NCBI RefSeq assembly: GCF_016405145.1
Contig: NZ_JAEKIA010000004.1
Coordinates: 1 to 64,000 of the forward strand
Source of the DNA: Schaalia cardiffensis
GTDB taxonomy: Bacteria; Actinomycetota; Actinomycetes; Actinomycetales; Actinomycetaceae
Length of the DNA stretch: 64,000 nt
Direction: 5' to 3'
Every line of letters starts with the position of its first letter. Position 1 is the stretch's first letter. Made by a program: the position numbers and the translations under genes. Below the pieces are notes generated by a model. That model searched no databases. It was not told the origin of the DNA and was given only the letters and a program-made list of their open reading frames with translations. Below are positions 34,690-44,200 of the stretch, piece after piece.

Positions 34690-34955
34690 CTGCGCCTTCC
34701 TTATGTTCGTCGGGGGGGGTTGGTCTTAAAGGTCTTCGAAGGTCGGTCCCAATGTTCCTTGGGGTCGGTCCTTTATTCTCTCGTGAGGGGTGGTGGATTC
34801 CGAGGGCGTTCCCTCAACCCCCTGGATGCGGGTGGTGACACCTGAATCCCGGCGCTGGTGACACCTGCTCCTGGATGCGAGCGGTGACACCTGCACTCCG
34901 ACGATAGTATGAGGCGGGCATATGGTGGTGCGCAGATCCATCAAGAGGGGGCTTC
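34690..34955. promoter_or_regulatory. Divergent promoter region of eccD2 and eccC, with direct repeats
   Basis: GGTGACACCTG occurs three times (between about 34832 and 34892), twice preceded by GGATGCG(G/A)G(T/C). The repeats lie upstream of eccC and could be a regulator's binding sites or another small minisatellite. The ribosome-binding site of eccC (GAGGGGGC) lies at about 34945. Confidence 0.45.
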
Positions 34956-37900
34956 ATGGATCAAATCAGTGCAGAGGACGTTGAGCAGACGGGCGCACCT
35001 GAATTGCCGTCCGGTCAGATCCCTGTGCAGGCTCCTCCGGATCGAGCTGAGCCGACGGGCATGGGGTCGATCCTCGCCACTGTCATTCCGATGATGGGCT
35101 CGATGGGCGTCATGGTGTTCATGGCGCTGTCCCAGGGGCAGAACACTCGGATGATGCTCATGGCCGGTGCGATGGTGATCGCCATGCTGTCGATGGTTGC
35201 TTTCAATATTTATCGGCAGGTGTCGGGGCACCGCGCGAAAGTCAATGGGCTTCGTCGCGAGTATTTGGCGTATTTGTCTGAGATGCGTCAAACGGTCCGA
35301 GCTGTCGCCTCGCGTCAGCGCAGCTACATTAATTGGCATTTGCCGGATCCGAATGCTTTGGTCCTGATCGCTGCTGAGGGGACTCGCCTGTGGGAACGGG
35401 AGGTCGGTTCTGAGCAACTCCTGAGTGTTCGTTTGGGGTCTTCGACTCAAGATCTTTCAATGGAGTTGGTTGAGCCGGAGCTTCCCCCTTTGGCTGACCC
35501 TGATGTGGTGTGTCATTCGGCGATGTCTCGTTTCCTCGCTGCGCATTCCACGGTCGACGATATGCCTTTCGGTGTCATGCTCGGCGAGTTCAGTCATGTT
35601 GAGATTTGCGGGGCGCGTGAGCAGACGAGCGCTCAGCTTCGCGCGATGATCGCTCATTTGACGACTTTCATTCCGCCGAATGCTCTGAGGATCGCCGTGT
35701 TAACGACTCCTGACAGGCTCAGTGAATGGGAGTGGGTCAAGTGGTTGCCTCATGCGAGGTCCTTAGCTCTCTGTGATGCTCTTGGCCCTGCGCGCATGGT
35801 GACAACGGATTTCGCGGAGTTGGAGGATCTTGTCGGTGAGGAGATCTCGACTCGTCCCGCATTCCGCTCCCGAGACGAGGCTTCGCCGTGGCCTCATCTG
35901 CTCTTGATTTGCGATGGGAAGACTCCTGCGGCTAATTCTCGGCTCGGCTCCATTGAAGGTGCCATCGGGGTCACTCTTGCCACCTTGAGTGACACCTGGG
36001 GGCCGATGACATCTCGTTCAACACTTCGTTTGATTATCCATCCGGTCGGTGTTGGGGATGAGTCAGGGGCCATGGAGGTCATCCTCATGGATCGTAATCC
36101 GGTTGTGGGTGTTGCTGACTCTATGGGGATTCTTCAGGCCGAGGCTATTGCCCGTCGTATGACCCGCTATTCGGAGGAGGAACGTCCCGAGGCCCAGTCG
36201 CCGGTGGGTCGTTCTGATCCCAAACGCCAACAGGATCTGATGGAGTTGCTCGATATTGGCGACATCCGTGATTTCGATCCGCAGCGTCAGTGGCTTCGCC
36301 GTGAGGGCCGTGAGCGTTTGCGCGTCCCCTTTGGGGTGACACCGGAGGGTATTCCGGTCTTCATTGATATTAAGGAGGCTGCTCAGCAGGGCATGGGTCC
36401 CCATGGGCTCCTGATCGGTGCCACGGGTTCGGGCAAGTCGGAGGTTTTACGCACGATCGTTTTGGCGATGGCGCTTACTCATTCGCCTGAACAGCTCAAC
36501 TTCGTCCTCGTTGATTTCAAGGGGGGTGCGACTTTCGCGGGAATGTCTGAGCTTCCTCATGTTTCCGCGATGATCTCCAATCTTGAGTCGGAGTTGTCTC
36601 TTGTTGACCGGATGCAGGATGCGTTGCGCGGCGAAATGGTGCGGCGTCAAGAGGTTTTACGTCAGGCGGGTAACTATGCGAATGTCTCGGATTACGAGGC
36701 CGATCGCCTTGCCGGCAAGCATCAGGGGGAGCCTCTGCCTGCCCTTTTCATCATTCTGGACGAGTTCTCTGAGTTGTTGACCGCGAAGCCGGAGTTCATT
36801 GATCTTTTCGTCGCGATCGGCCGACTGGGGCGTTCGATTTCGATCCATTTGCTTCTCGCTTCGCAGCGTCTGGAGTCTGGGCGTTTGCGGGGCTTGGATT
36901 CGCATTTGTCGTATCGAATCGGCCTGAGGACTTTCTCCGCTTCGGAGTCGCGTGAGGTTTTGGGGGTTACGGACGCCTATGAGCTGCCCGCCTTCCCGGG
37001 GGTCGGCTATTTGAAGCCGGGTACGGATCAGATGATCCGCTTCCGCGCCTCGTATGTCGCGACTCCTCCGCCTGCTCGTAAGCTGTCTTCTTCTCGTGGT
37101 GGGGCTGTGGGCCGTCAAGCTCAGGCGATCAAGGTCCTTCCTTTCACGGTGGCTCCTGTGCTTCAACGTGAAGAGAATCCTGCGGACGATCCTCGAGGCG
37201 ATGCTGTGGTTCTGCCCGGTGATGAGCAGTGGGAGGATATGACTGAGCTGGATATCGCGGTTGCGCGTATGGCGGGCACAGGCATCGAGGCTCATCAGGT
37301 GTGGCTCCCGCCCCTCGATGTGCCCGACACGATGGATTCTTTGATGCCGGATCTTGGCGTCGATCCTCGTTTGGGCTACGTGTCGAAGGAGTGGCGCGCG
37401 AAGGGGCGTTTGCGGGTGCCGTTGGGTGTTGTCGACTTGCCTCTTGAACAGCGCCGTGAGCTCCTCAAGTTCGACTTCTCCGGGGCGAATGGTCATATGG
37501 CGGTGGTGGGGGGACCGTTGAGCGGCAAATCGACTGCTTTGCGTTCCATCGTGATGGCTTTGTCGCTGACGCACACTCCGCAGGAGGTGCAGTTCTACAT
37601 CTTGGATTTCGGTGGTGGAACATTCACTCCTTTCGAGGGGGCTGCGCATGTGGCCGCTGTTGTCACGCGCGACCGCGAGGAGACGATTAATCGCATGCTC
37701 TCGGAGTTGGAGGGCATTATTGCGGATCGTGAGAAGTATTTCCGGGAGAACCGGATCGATTCGATTGAGGCGTATCGGCGGGGGCGGGCGCAGGGGCGTT
37801 TCGATGATGGTTATGGAGATGTGTTCTTCGTCGTCGATGGTTGGGGGACTTTGAAGTCTGATTTCGAGGGCATGGATCTGCGTGTTCAGGAGATGCTTGC

Positions 37901-38990
37901 TCGTGCTTTGACTTTCGGTGTTCACCTGGTGGCTTCGGCGGCTCGGTGGATGGATTTGCGCCAGCAGGTCCGTGATCTTATCGGTTCGAGATTGGAATTG
38001 CGTTTGGGGGATGCCTCGGATTCGCAGATCGACCGGAAGATTCAGACTTCGATCCCTGAGGAGCGCCCTGGGCGCGGGCTTGATGTGGATGCGCATCATG
38101 TCCTTGTCGCTTTACCTCGTGCTGATGGGGTTCATGACTCGGTGGATTTGTCTGATGGTGTAAGCGCGGCTATTGAGAGGATTCGTTCGGCTGCGCCGAT
38201 GGGTCCTGGGCCGAAATTACGTTTGCTTCCTTCGAAGGTGACGGTGGGTGAGCTTTTGGCGCTTCCTGTTAAGGACCCGGGTCCTTCGACAGCGCAGCCC
38301 TTGGTTTTGGGGGTGGAGGAGCGCCGTTTGGGTCCTCTCGTTTTCAACCCGCGTTCGCAGTCGCACTTGTATCTTTTCGGTGATTCAAAGTCGGGGAAGA
38401 CGAATTTCTTGCGGAGCATCGCTCAAGAGGTGATGCGGACGAATTCGCCGAAGGAGGCGCAGCTTTTCCTCATCGATTTGCGTCGGACTCTCCTCGGGGA
38501 GCTCCCCGAGGATTTCTTGGCCGGCTATATGACGACGAAGAACGAGGCCGATCAGCAGTTGCGTGATTTGGCGAGATACCTTGGCACTCGTCTGCCCGGT
38601 GATCAGGTGACGACCGATCAGTTGCGTAATCGTTCGTGGTGGACTGGAGCGGAGGCTTGGGTTCTCGTTGATGATTATGATCTGGTGGCGACCGCTTCGG
38701 GCAATCCGCTTGCAGCTTTGCAGCCTTTAATGGCCCAAGCGCAGGATATTGGTTTGCATGTGATTGTGGCTCGCCGCATGGGCGGAGCTTCACGTGCGGC
38801 TTTTGAACCGGTGTTGCAGTCGATGGGTGAGCTGGGTGCGACGGGAATACTCTTGTCGGGAAGTCCCGATGAGGGGACGGTCCTTGGTCGCGTCAAGCCG
38901 GTGAAGTCCATTCCGGGACGCGCTCAGGTTGTTTCGCGTGATGCGGGGCTTTTACGGGCGCAGCTTGTGTGGACGGAGCCGAGTACCTGA
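34956..38990 (+). CDS. eccC: ESX motor ATPase EccC (FtsK/SpoIIIE type)
   Basis: A 1344-residue single-chain EccC. Two membrane segments lie at about residues 38-90, followed by a DUF-type stalk and three FtsK/SpoIIIE ATPase domains with Walker A at 488-495 (GATGSGKS), 852-859 (GGPLSGKS) and 1142-1149 (GDSKSGKT). Domain 1 has a full Walker B with glutamate (IILDEF). Domains 2 and 3 read VVDGWG and LVDDYD, the usual EccC pattern in which only the first domain is regarded as fully active. EccC recognises WXG100 substrates and powers export. GAGGGGGC precedes ATG 34956. A lipoprotein, phosphatase and FHA protein follow. Confidence 0.97.
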   Translation: MDQISAEDVEQTGAPELPSGQIPVQAPPDRAEPTGMGSILATVIPMMGSMGVMVFMALSQGQNTRMMLMAGAMVIAMLSMVAFNIYRQVSGHRAKVNGLRREYLAYLSEMRQTVRAVASRQRSYINWHLPDPNALVLIAAEGTRLWEREVGSEQLLSVRLGSSTQDLSMELVEPELPPLADPDVVCHSAMSRFLAAHSTVDDMPFGVMLGEFSHVEICGAREQTSAQLRAMIAHLTTFIPPNALRIAVLTTPDRLSEWEWVKWLPHARSLALCDALGPARMVTTDFAELEDLVGEEISTRPAFRSRDEASPWPHLLLICDGKTPAANSRLGSIEGAIGVTLATLSDTWGPMTSRSTLRLIIHPVGVGDESGAMEVILMDRNPVVGVADSMGILQAEAIARRMTRYSEEERPEAQSPVGRSDPKRQQDLMELLDIGDIRDFDPQRQWLRREGRERLRVPFGVTPEGIPVFIDIKEAAQQGMGPHGLLIGATGSGKSEVLRTIVLAMALTHSPEQLNFVLVDFKGGATFAGMSELPHVSAMISNLESELSLVDRMQDALRGEMVRRQEVLRQAGNYANVSDYEADRLAGKHQGEPLPALFIILDEFSELLTAKPEFIDLFVAIGRLGRSISIHLLLASQRLESGRLRGLDSHLSYRIGLRTFSASESREVLGVTDAYELPAFPGVGYLKPGTDQMIRFRASYVATPPPARKLSSSRGGAVGRQAQAIKVLPFTVAPVLQREENPADDPRGDAVVLPGDEQWEDMTELDIAVARMAGTGIEAHQVWLPPLDVPDTMDSLMPDLGVDPRLGYVSKEWRAKGRLRVPLGVVDLPLEQRRELLKFDFSGANGHMAVVGGPLSGKSTALRSIVMALSLTHTPQEVQFYILDFGGGTFTPFEGAAHVAAVVTRDREETINRMLSELEGIIADREKYFRENRIDSIEAYRRGRAQGRFDDGYGDVFFVVDGWGTLKSDFEGMDLRVQEMLARALTFGVHLVASAARWMDLRQQVRDLIGSRLELRLGDASDSQIDRKIQTSIPEERPGRGLDVDAHHVLVALPRADGVHDSVDLSDGVSAAIERIRSAAPMGPGPKLRLLPSKVTVGELLALPVKDPGPSTAQPLVLGVEERRLGPLVFNPRSQSHLYLFGDSKSGKTNFLRSIAQEVMRTNSPKEAQLFLIDLRRTLLGELPEDFLAGYMTTKNEADQQLRDLARYLGTRLPGDQVTTDQLRNRSWWTGAEAWVLVDDYDLVATASGNPLAALQPLMAQAQDIGLHVIVARRMGGASRAAFEPVLQSMGELGATGILLSGSPDEGTVLGRVKPVKSIPGRAQVVSRDAGLLRAQLVWTEPST

Positions 38991-39103
38991 TTCGGGGTTC
39001 ACTACGTGAGCCGGCGCTTTGAACCGTGGGGTGTGGGATCGTCTTGTCTGCTGTCCACTCGCTCGCTTAGCCTTGGGATGTCGTATTCATGAGGGAGTTC
39101 AGT

Positions 39104-39652
39104 GTGTTCTCTTCGCGTTTTTTGCGCTTGTGCGCATCTGCTGCTGTTAGCGTGGTCTTTTTGTCGACGGGGCTGACGGGCTGTTCGACGTACTACGCTT
39201 CGAAGCATTCCAAGGAGATTGATGCTCTGACCTACATCGGTGATGGCCTCAAATCCGATTACAAGATGAGGATCGAAGCTGCGCAGAATGAAGATGAGAT
39301 GAAGGAGATCGTCGAGGAGGCTACTCGCGTCTCCAACGTGGTCGGCACTCCTATGCGTCCTTTTGACCTGCTTGGTGAGATGAGTGATTCAGATTTCATG
39401 CTGAACGAGGACGGGACGGTCACCGCTACAAATGAGAAGTTCCACGCTTTGATGTCGAATGCGACTCATTGGCGTCTCGGTGATCGGACGATGCATTTGT
39501 GTACGGATGAGACCTGCGAGTACTACTCCGAGTGGGATGTCTCCTATGTGATCGAGCATGGGGCACCTGAGCGTTATCGTTTCACGATCAATACGAATGG
39601 TGTGGAGTCTGATGATGCGGAGAACTATCGCGATCTCTTGGTCAAGAAATGA
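39104..39652 (+). CDS. Putative lipoprotein in the ESX operon
   Basis: A 182-residue protein with a hydrophobic signal and lipobox LTGC, so probably a cell-surface lipoprotein. GTG 39104 is preceded by GAGGGAG at 6 bp; the alternative ATG 39089 has no such site and adds five residues. The mature part is about 155 residues, acidic, with two Cys (HLCTDETC) that could form a disulfide, and a beta-rich C-terminal half. No family recognised. Its place between eccC and the phosphatase suggests an ESX accessory role. Confidence 0.8.
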   Translation: MFSSRFLRLCASAAVSVVFLSTGLTGCSTYYASKHSKEIDALTYIGDGLKSDYKMRIEAAQNEDEMKEIVEEATRVSNVVGTPMRPFDLLGEMSDSDFMLNEDGTVTATNEKFHALMSNATHWRLGDRTMHLCTDETCEYYSEWDVSYVIEHGAPERYRFTINTNGVESDDAENYRDLLVKK

Positions 39653-39732
39653 GTGTGGCGTGTGTGTGGCCTGTGGTGCTGCACTCGCGCGATGCGGCGC
39701 ATGAGTTGACGGTGTGATGAGGAGGGCAAGGG

Positions 39733-40590
39733 GTGGATCTGTCTCGGCTCGGTTCGGTGCTGCTCACCCGCTGGGGCGCTGCCACTGATGTCGGGCCGGT
39801 GCGTTCCCGGAATGAGGATTCTTGGCTGGCTTCGCCTCCGCTTTTCGCTGTTGCCGATGGGATGGGCGGTCATGTGGGAGGGGCCTTGGCGTCCTCGACC
39901 GCTGTCCGCGTCCTTGAGGAGCGTTTGAGTGCGGATGCTCTTGGTGGGCGGCTGGCGGATCTTGTGGATCTGAGCGAGGGTGTTCGCCAGGCGGCTCAGG
40001 CGGTTGCTGCTCTGGCTGATCCGGAGGATCCGATGGCGGCTCCCGGTTCGACCTTGACGGGTGTTCTCGTTCTTGACACGGAGCAGGGGCCGTTTTGGTT
40101 GAGTTTTAATATTGGGGATTCGCGCACCTACATTGTGGGTGGGGATTCCATCCGTCAAGTGACTCGTGATCATTCCGCTGTTCAAGAGGCTCGCGACTTG
40201 GCGGAGTTGACGGGCGAGGAGCTCGTTTTCCCTCCTTCGAATGTCGTAACCCGCGCTTTGGGGGCGGGGATGGCTGTTGTGCCGGATGCGGATTATGCGC
40301 TTACGCCTCTTTTTCAGGGAGATTATGCGTTGATGTGCTCTGATGGGGTTCATGGTGTCCTTGACGATGAGATGATCGTGCAGATTGTCCGTTCGGGTGG
40401 GGAACCTCAACAGATCGCGAATGAGTTGGTTGATGCAGCGATCACTTCCGGTACTCGTGATAATGCGACTGCTGTTGTCGTTCATGCCTTGCGTGCGTCG
40501 CGGGCCGGTGATGCGTGTGAGGTGCATTCTCGTCAGATTCAGGCGGTGCGCCCGGCGTCAACGACGACTGTGCGTCGCGGCGTAAATTAA
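39733..40590 (+). CDS. PP2C-type Ser/Thr protein phosphatase
   Basis: A 285-residue PPM/PP2C phosphatase, cytoplasmic. All family motifs are present: RSRNED (residues 24-29), VADGMGGH with metal ligand Asp42, GSTLTG, NIGDSRTY, TRDHS, CSDGVHG and the final GTRDNAT. It removes phosphate from Ser/Thr residues and presumably opposes the kinase at 23975-25576. The GTG start has GAGGAGGGCAAGG just before it. The gene sits between the lipoprotein and the FHA protein in the eccC operon. Confidence 0.95.
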   Translation: MDLSRLGSVLLTRWGAATDVGPVRSRNEDSWLASPPLFAVADGMGGHVGGALASSTAVRVLEERLSADALGGRLADLVDLSEGVRQAAQAVAALADPEDPMAAPGSTLTGVLVLDTEQGPFWLSFNIGDSRTYIVGGDSIRQVTRDHSAVQEARDLAELTGEELVFPPSNVVTRALGAGMAVVPDADYALTPLFQGDYALMCSDGVHGVLDDEMIVQIVRSGGEPQQIANELVDAAITSGTRDNATAVVVHALRASRAGDACEVHSRQIQAVRPASTTTVRRGVN

Positions 40591-40605
40591 GAAATAGGAG
40601 AAGTG

Positions 40606-42009
40606 ATGCTTCAGCTTGGGCGTTTTTCTGCCCGGGGTACAGGTGCCATTGTGGTCTGCGGGCCGCTGGGAATGTGCTGTGTTGAACCGGATCTGGCTGA
40701 TTCTGCTGCTGATGTTGTGTGGGGGCACGCTGACATTGGCCAGTGGCTTTCCCAGATGGTGCATTTCGGCCGCAGTATTGTTTTCTTCGACCTTTCTGGA
40801 GTGCAGCCGTTTCTTACTGTGCTCGGTGGCGCGTGGGTGCGCGGCCTTTCTTCTGGCACTCAGGAGCTGCAGGCTTGGTCGGCGCCGATTTGGGCGTGGG
40901 CGGTGGATCCTGGGCAGTGGCAGATGCTGGAGGTCTGTGTTGGTGCTTCCTCCGATTGTGCTTCGGGTGAGTCGTGGGAGATGGTGGCCGAGGATCGGAT
41001 GGATGCTGCCTGGGTGAGGATCGGTCGGGGCTTCGATGAGTGTGAGCGGCTTCCTTTGTCTCACGCTCTCGGACCTGCTTGTGCTGTGGGGCGTTCTTCT
41101 TCGGATGGGGGGAGTCCGTTGTCTGCTGAGCGTGAAGACCAGGCTCTTTCTCCTGTCGATGGTGCCCTTCCTGTGCCTGCGGATGTCGCCCTTCCTGTGG
41201 CTGTGCCGACTAATGGGGGAGTTGAAGAGGCCGGGCCGCTTTCTGCGCCCGGGGGTTTCCTTTGGGCTCCTGATCCGATTCCCGGTGCGGAGCCTGGGCT
41301 TGGGTCTGAGGCTGAGCTTGAGCCCACGCCCGCGCCTCAACCCGAGTCGGTGCCCGAGCCTATGGTGGTGCCTCAACTTGAGCCGCTGCACGAGCACATG
41401 CCGGTGGTTGAACCGGTGCCCGAGCCTGTGCCTCTAGTTGAATCCGCGCCTGAGCCCCTGCCTGTGCTTCAACCCGAGCCGGTGCAAGAGCCCTCCCCTG
41501 CATCTCAGCTTGCTCCGCTGCTTGGACCCGCGTCCCCGGCTGAGCCGGTCGTGAATCCTGAGGCCTTTGAGGCGACAATGACTCCTGAGATGCTCGCGCA
41601 GATGGGAGCGGCGAATGACGCGGAGGCGACAGTGTTGCGGCGTGTCGAGGGTAATTCCTCGCTCGGGCCGACGGCTTTCCTGCTTTATGGTGGCACTGCT
41701 CCCACGGAAGTCACTCGTGATGTTGTGATTGGCCGGGATCCTGATCCGCGGGCGATTTCTGGCCGTCCTGCGGCGAGGACCTTGCGCGTGGTGAGTCCGG
41801 CGACTGAGATTTCACGCTCGCATTGCGCTGTGATGGTGAGTGCCCCTGGGGTGTGGTCGCTCATGGATATGGGATCGGCTAATGGGACTCTGCTGCGGCA
41901 CGGGGATGGTTCTTTTGAAGAAGTGACCCCTATGGTGATGTTTTCTCTGTCCGATGGCGATCTGATTGATGTCGGTGAGGGAACGACGATTGAGTTTAGG
42001 GTTCGATGA
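40606..42009 (+). CDS. FHA-domain protein with EP-rich linker
   Basis: A 467-residue cytoplasmic protein. Residues 1-150 form an unknown domain with several Trp residues, followed by a long Pro/Glu/Val linker (about 215-310, many EP and VPE repeats) and a C-terminal FHA domain (about 350-465) with VIGRDPD, the SRSH phosphate-binding motif and ANGT. AGGAG precedes; ATG 40606 gives better spacing than GTG 40603. It follows the phosphatase by 15 bp and ends the eccC operon at a strong hairpin. Confidence 0.88.
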   Translation: MLQLGRFSARGTGAIVVCGPLGMCCVEPDLADSAADVVWGHADIGQWLSQMVHFGRSIVFFDLSGVQPFLTVLGGAWVRGLSSGTQELQAWSAPIWAWAVDPGQWQMLEVCVGASSDCASGESWEMVAEDRMDAAWVRIGRGFDECERLPLSHALGPACAVGRSSSDGGSPLSAEREDQALSPVDGALPVPADVALPVAVPTNGGVEEAGPLSAPGGFLWAPDPIPGAEPGLGSEAELEPTPAPQPESVPEPMVVPQLEPLHEHMPVVEPVPEPVPLVESAPEPLPVLQPEPVQEPSPASQLAPLLGPASPAEPVVNPEAFEATMTPEMLAQMGAANDAEATVLRRVEGNSSLGPTAFLLYGGTAPTEVTRDVVIGRDPDPRAISGRPAARTLRVVSPATEISRSHCAVMVSAPGVWSLMDMGSANGTLLRHGDGSFEEVTPMVMFSLSDGDLIDVGEGTTIEFRVR

Positions 42010-42021
42010 CTGATTCTTCCT

Positions 42022-42066
42022 GGGTGGGCGCAGGCACGTGTTTGAGTGTCTGCGCCCACCCTTGTA
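42022..42066. terminator. Hairpin between convergent operons
   Basis: GGGTGGGCGCAG (42022-42033) pairs perfectly with CTGCGCCCACCC (42050-42061), with further pairing inside the 16-base loop. TTGTATT follows. It can serve the eccC operon and, in reverse, the minus-strand gene ending at 42127. Confidence 0.8.
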
Positions 42067-42126
42067 TTGAAGCAGGCCCTTGTATTGGGGGTGTCAGTAG
42101 GTTTTCTGGCTCTTAGTGATCGACCA

Positions 42127-43554
42127 TCACCATCGGTCTGATTCTTGTGATGACAGGGGTGTGAGTTCGTGGGCGGAGCCGTGTTCTTGAGCTTTGTGTG
42201 TGGGGGAGTCGTGTGCGGGTGTTTCCTCGTCGATTCGCATGACCTCGTATCCGATGAGGCCAAAGGAGCGTTTCTTTTCGCTGCGCTCGTTTCGCCCTGT
42301 GTCGCTGGGAAGGATGGAGGGGCGTCCGAGCCTGTCGCGGCTTGATGGGGTTTGTGCTGAAGCTGTGTGTGCGTTTGCTGTGCGCGGGTTCGTGGCGGGG
42401 GAGTGTACTCCGTTGAGGTTTGTTGAGGCTGCGGCTTGTTGCATGGACAGCATTCCGGTTCCTCCGACTTGTGAGGTGAGTGCGGAGGCGCCTGGGGTTG
42501 TAATGGCGAGGGAGGAGACGCCGGAGACGGATGAGCGTGCTGCTGCTGCGCCGATTCCTGCACTTGTGCCGAGTCCGAGCATGCCTCCGAGGGCGGCGGT
42601 GGAGTGTCGGTGGTGGTCAGAGCCGGGGCCTGTGGAGTTTAGCCATTCGGCTGTTGAGCTTTGGCGTCGAAGGTCGATGAGGGCTTGTGGGTCGCGCGGT
42701 AGGTAGCCTGCGGTGGGGCCGTCGGGGGTCATCCTTTGGTTGACGGGGGTGTGGAGCAGGTCGTGGTGTGCGAGTTGTTCGGGGTCGTTGATGGGGTTAC
42801 TGGGTGAGCCGGGCTGGCCGGCGGGGGGTCGTTTCCAGTTGGGTGCGGTTCCTCCGCTGAGGGGTGTGGTTGCTCGGGTCGTGAGGACGGCTCCTCCGAC
42901 TGTTGCGGCTGCCAGGGAGTTTGTGTTGAAGGATGCGGAGGAGGCTACTGAGTGTGCGGTGGCGGTGTTTGCGCCGAAGGTACCGGAGCGTGTTCCTGTG
43001 GAGTCCTCGCCTTCAGTGGGGGCGGATTGGTCCTTAGGTGCAACAACATCTGTCAACTTGCGTATCTCAATGGCTTGTTCTGTGACTGCAGAGTTCATCT
43101 CCTCGAGGATGTGTTCGGCAATCTTGTCTCGCTCGACGCTGAGTTTGTCCTGAAGAATCCTGGCATAGAGCGTGCCCGTGAAGCACTCGCCATTGATCGT
43201 GACATAGGGCTGGCGGGCCCATTCATTGTATTCCGAGGCGGACATGAGGATCCCTTCGGCTTCGTTGATTCGACGTTCGCGGGCCCTCGCCATGGCACTG
43301 CGCGCCATATCGTGCAGGGCGATGCTCTCTTCGAGTCTTTCTTTTAACCCCTGGAGTTTGGAGGAATACTCGCCGAGCCATTCAGCGATGGCATCTGCGG
43401 TTTCTCCCGACAGCTGCGCGGTAGAGCTGAATGTGGCCAAAGCGTTTTCACATTCGCAGATCGAACGCCGAATGGTGTCAATCGAGTCGATCTCCGCCGA
43501 GTCATCGGTCTTGAGTTCGTCAAGGGCGAGGAGTCGAGTGTATGCGTCACTCAT
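42127..43554 (-). CDS. Putative ESX-associated protein with WLG helical N terminus
   Basis: A 475-residue protein of unknown family. The first ~170 residues are helical, with a W-x-G-like turn (AEWLGEY, Trp59) between two helices and another long charged helix after it, resembling WXG/LXG-type secretion targets. The rest is low-complexity Ala/Ser/Thr/Gly/Pro, with a small basic cluster and an acidic tail. ATG 43554 follows GGAGG. It is last in the minus-strand accessory block, 43 bp after another helical protein gene. ESX substrate is the best guess. Confidence 0.7.
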   Translation of the reverse strand: MSDAYTRLLALDELKTDDSAEIDSIDTIRRSICECENALATFSSTAQLSGETADAIAEWLGEYSSKLQGLKERLEESIALHDMARSAMARARERRINEAEGILMSASEYNEWARQPYVTINGECFTGTLYARILQDKLSVERDKIAEHILEEMNSAVTEQAIEIRKLTDVVAPKDQSAPTEGEDSTGTRSGTFGANTATAHSVASSASFNTNSLAAATVGGAVLTTRATTPLSGGTAPNWKRPPAGQPGSPSNPINDPEQLAHHDLLHTPVNQRMTPDGPTAGYLPRDPQALIDLRRQSSTAEWLNSTGPGSDHHRHSTAALGGMLGLGTSAGIGAAAARSSVSGVSSLAITTPGASALTSQVGGTGMLSMQQAAASTNLNGVHSPATNPRTANAHTASAQTPSSRDRLGRPSILPSDTGRNERSEKKRSFGLIGYEVMRIDEETPAHDSPTHKAQEHGSAHELTPLSSQESDRW

Positions 43555-43597
43555 AAATCAGCCTCCATGCTGCAAGGGAAGAAAAGAAAAACCTGGA

Positions 43598-44098
43598 CTA
43601 TTTCCGGATGGAATCGTCCATTCCTGTGCTCGAGTAATCGGAAGGACGTGGTGTGGAAGGAGACGGCGTTGATGCGGACTGGGGTGAACCAGTGCTTGCT
43701 ACTTGGGGGGCAGCGCTCTCAGGACCCACACTATGACCATAGGGCCGCGTCGGTTCATCGGGCTGCTCCTCGAGATTCCTAGCGAGATGCTCGACTGCCT
43801 CGGCGACGGAGCTCTCATTGTTTTCGACCGCCACTGCGCTTGCTCTAACTGATGCGATGAAAGAGTCAAGTTGGTCGCGCATGGTCGCCATTTCCCTTTC
43901 GAGATTCGAAAGGAAGAGGGAATAGCTCGAGGAGAACTCGCTCGGCCCGGCTTCTGTCCCCCACTTTTCGGGGCCTTGCTTGAGTAGGATATTGGTGGAG
44001 ACATCCGTGGCCGTGGAGACCGCTGGGGAGCCTTCTGCATCAAGTGTATTGGCTGCAGCGATAATGCTTTCAGTATTGAATGTGCTTTCGGTGCCCAT
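43598..44098 (-). CDS. Small helical protein, putative ESX target
   Basis: A 166-residue protein: about 110 helical residues followed by a Pro/Ser tail. KWG (EKWGTEAG) lies before a long helix (FSSSYSLFLSNLEREMATMRD), and the fold resembles EspC/WXG100-like secretion targets, although no exact W-x-G turn or Y-x-x-x-D is at the expected place. ATG 44098 is preceded by AAGGAACACT. It may pair with the helical domain of the protein encoded just downstream. Confidence 0.7.
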   Translation of the reverse strand: MGTESTFNTESIIAAANTLDAEGSPAVSTATDVSTNILLKQGPEKWGTEAGPSEFSSSYSLFLSNLEREMATMRDQLDSFIASVRASAVAVENNESSVAEAVEHLARNLEEQPDEPTRPYGHSVGPESAAPQVASTGSPQSASTPSPSTPRPSDYSSTGMDDSIRK

Positions 44099-44200
44099 AG
44101 TGTTCCTTGAGGACGCTGGTGTGCATCTCCATGATTCGGGGACTAGTTGGGGAAGAGAAGTTGCGCTTCGTGGCAGAGTGTTTGCGTTTGTGTCGTGTGT

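Noticed and set aside
36657-38099. 480-codon minus-strand ORF opposite eccC
   Set aside because: Antisense shadow; eccC ATPase motifs on the plus strand are unambiguous.
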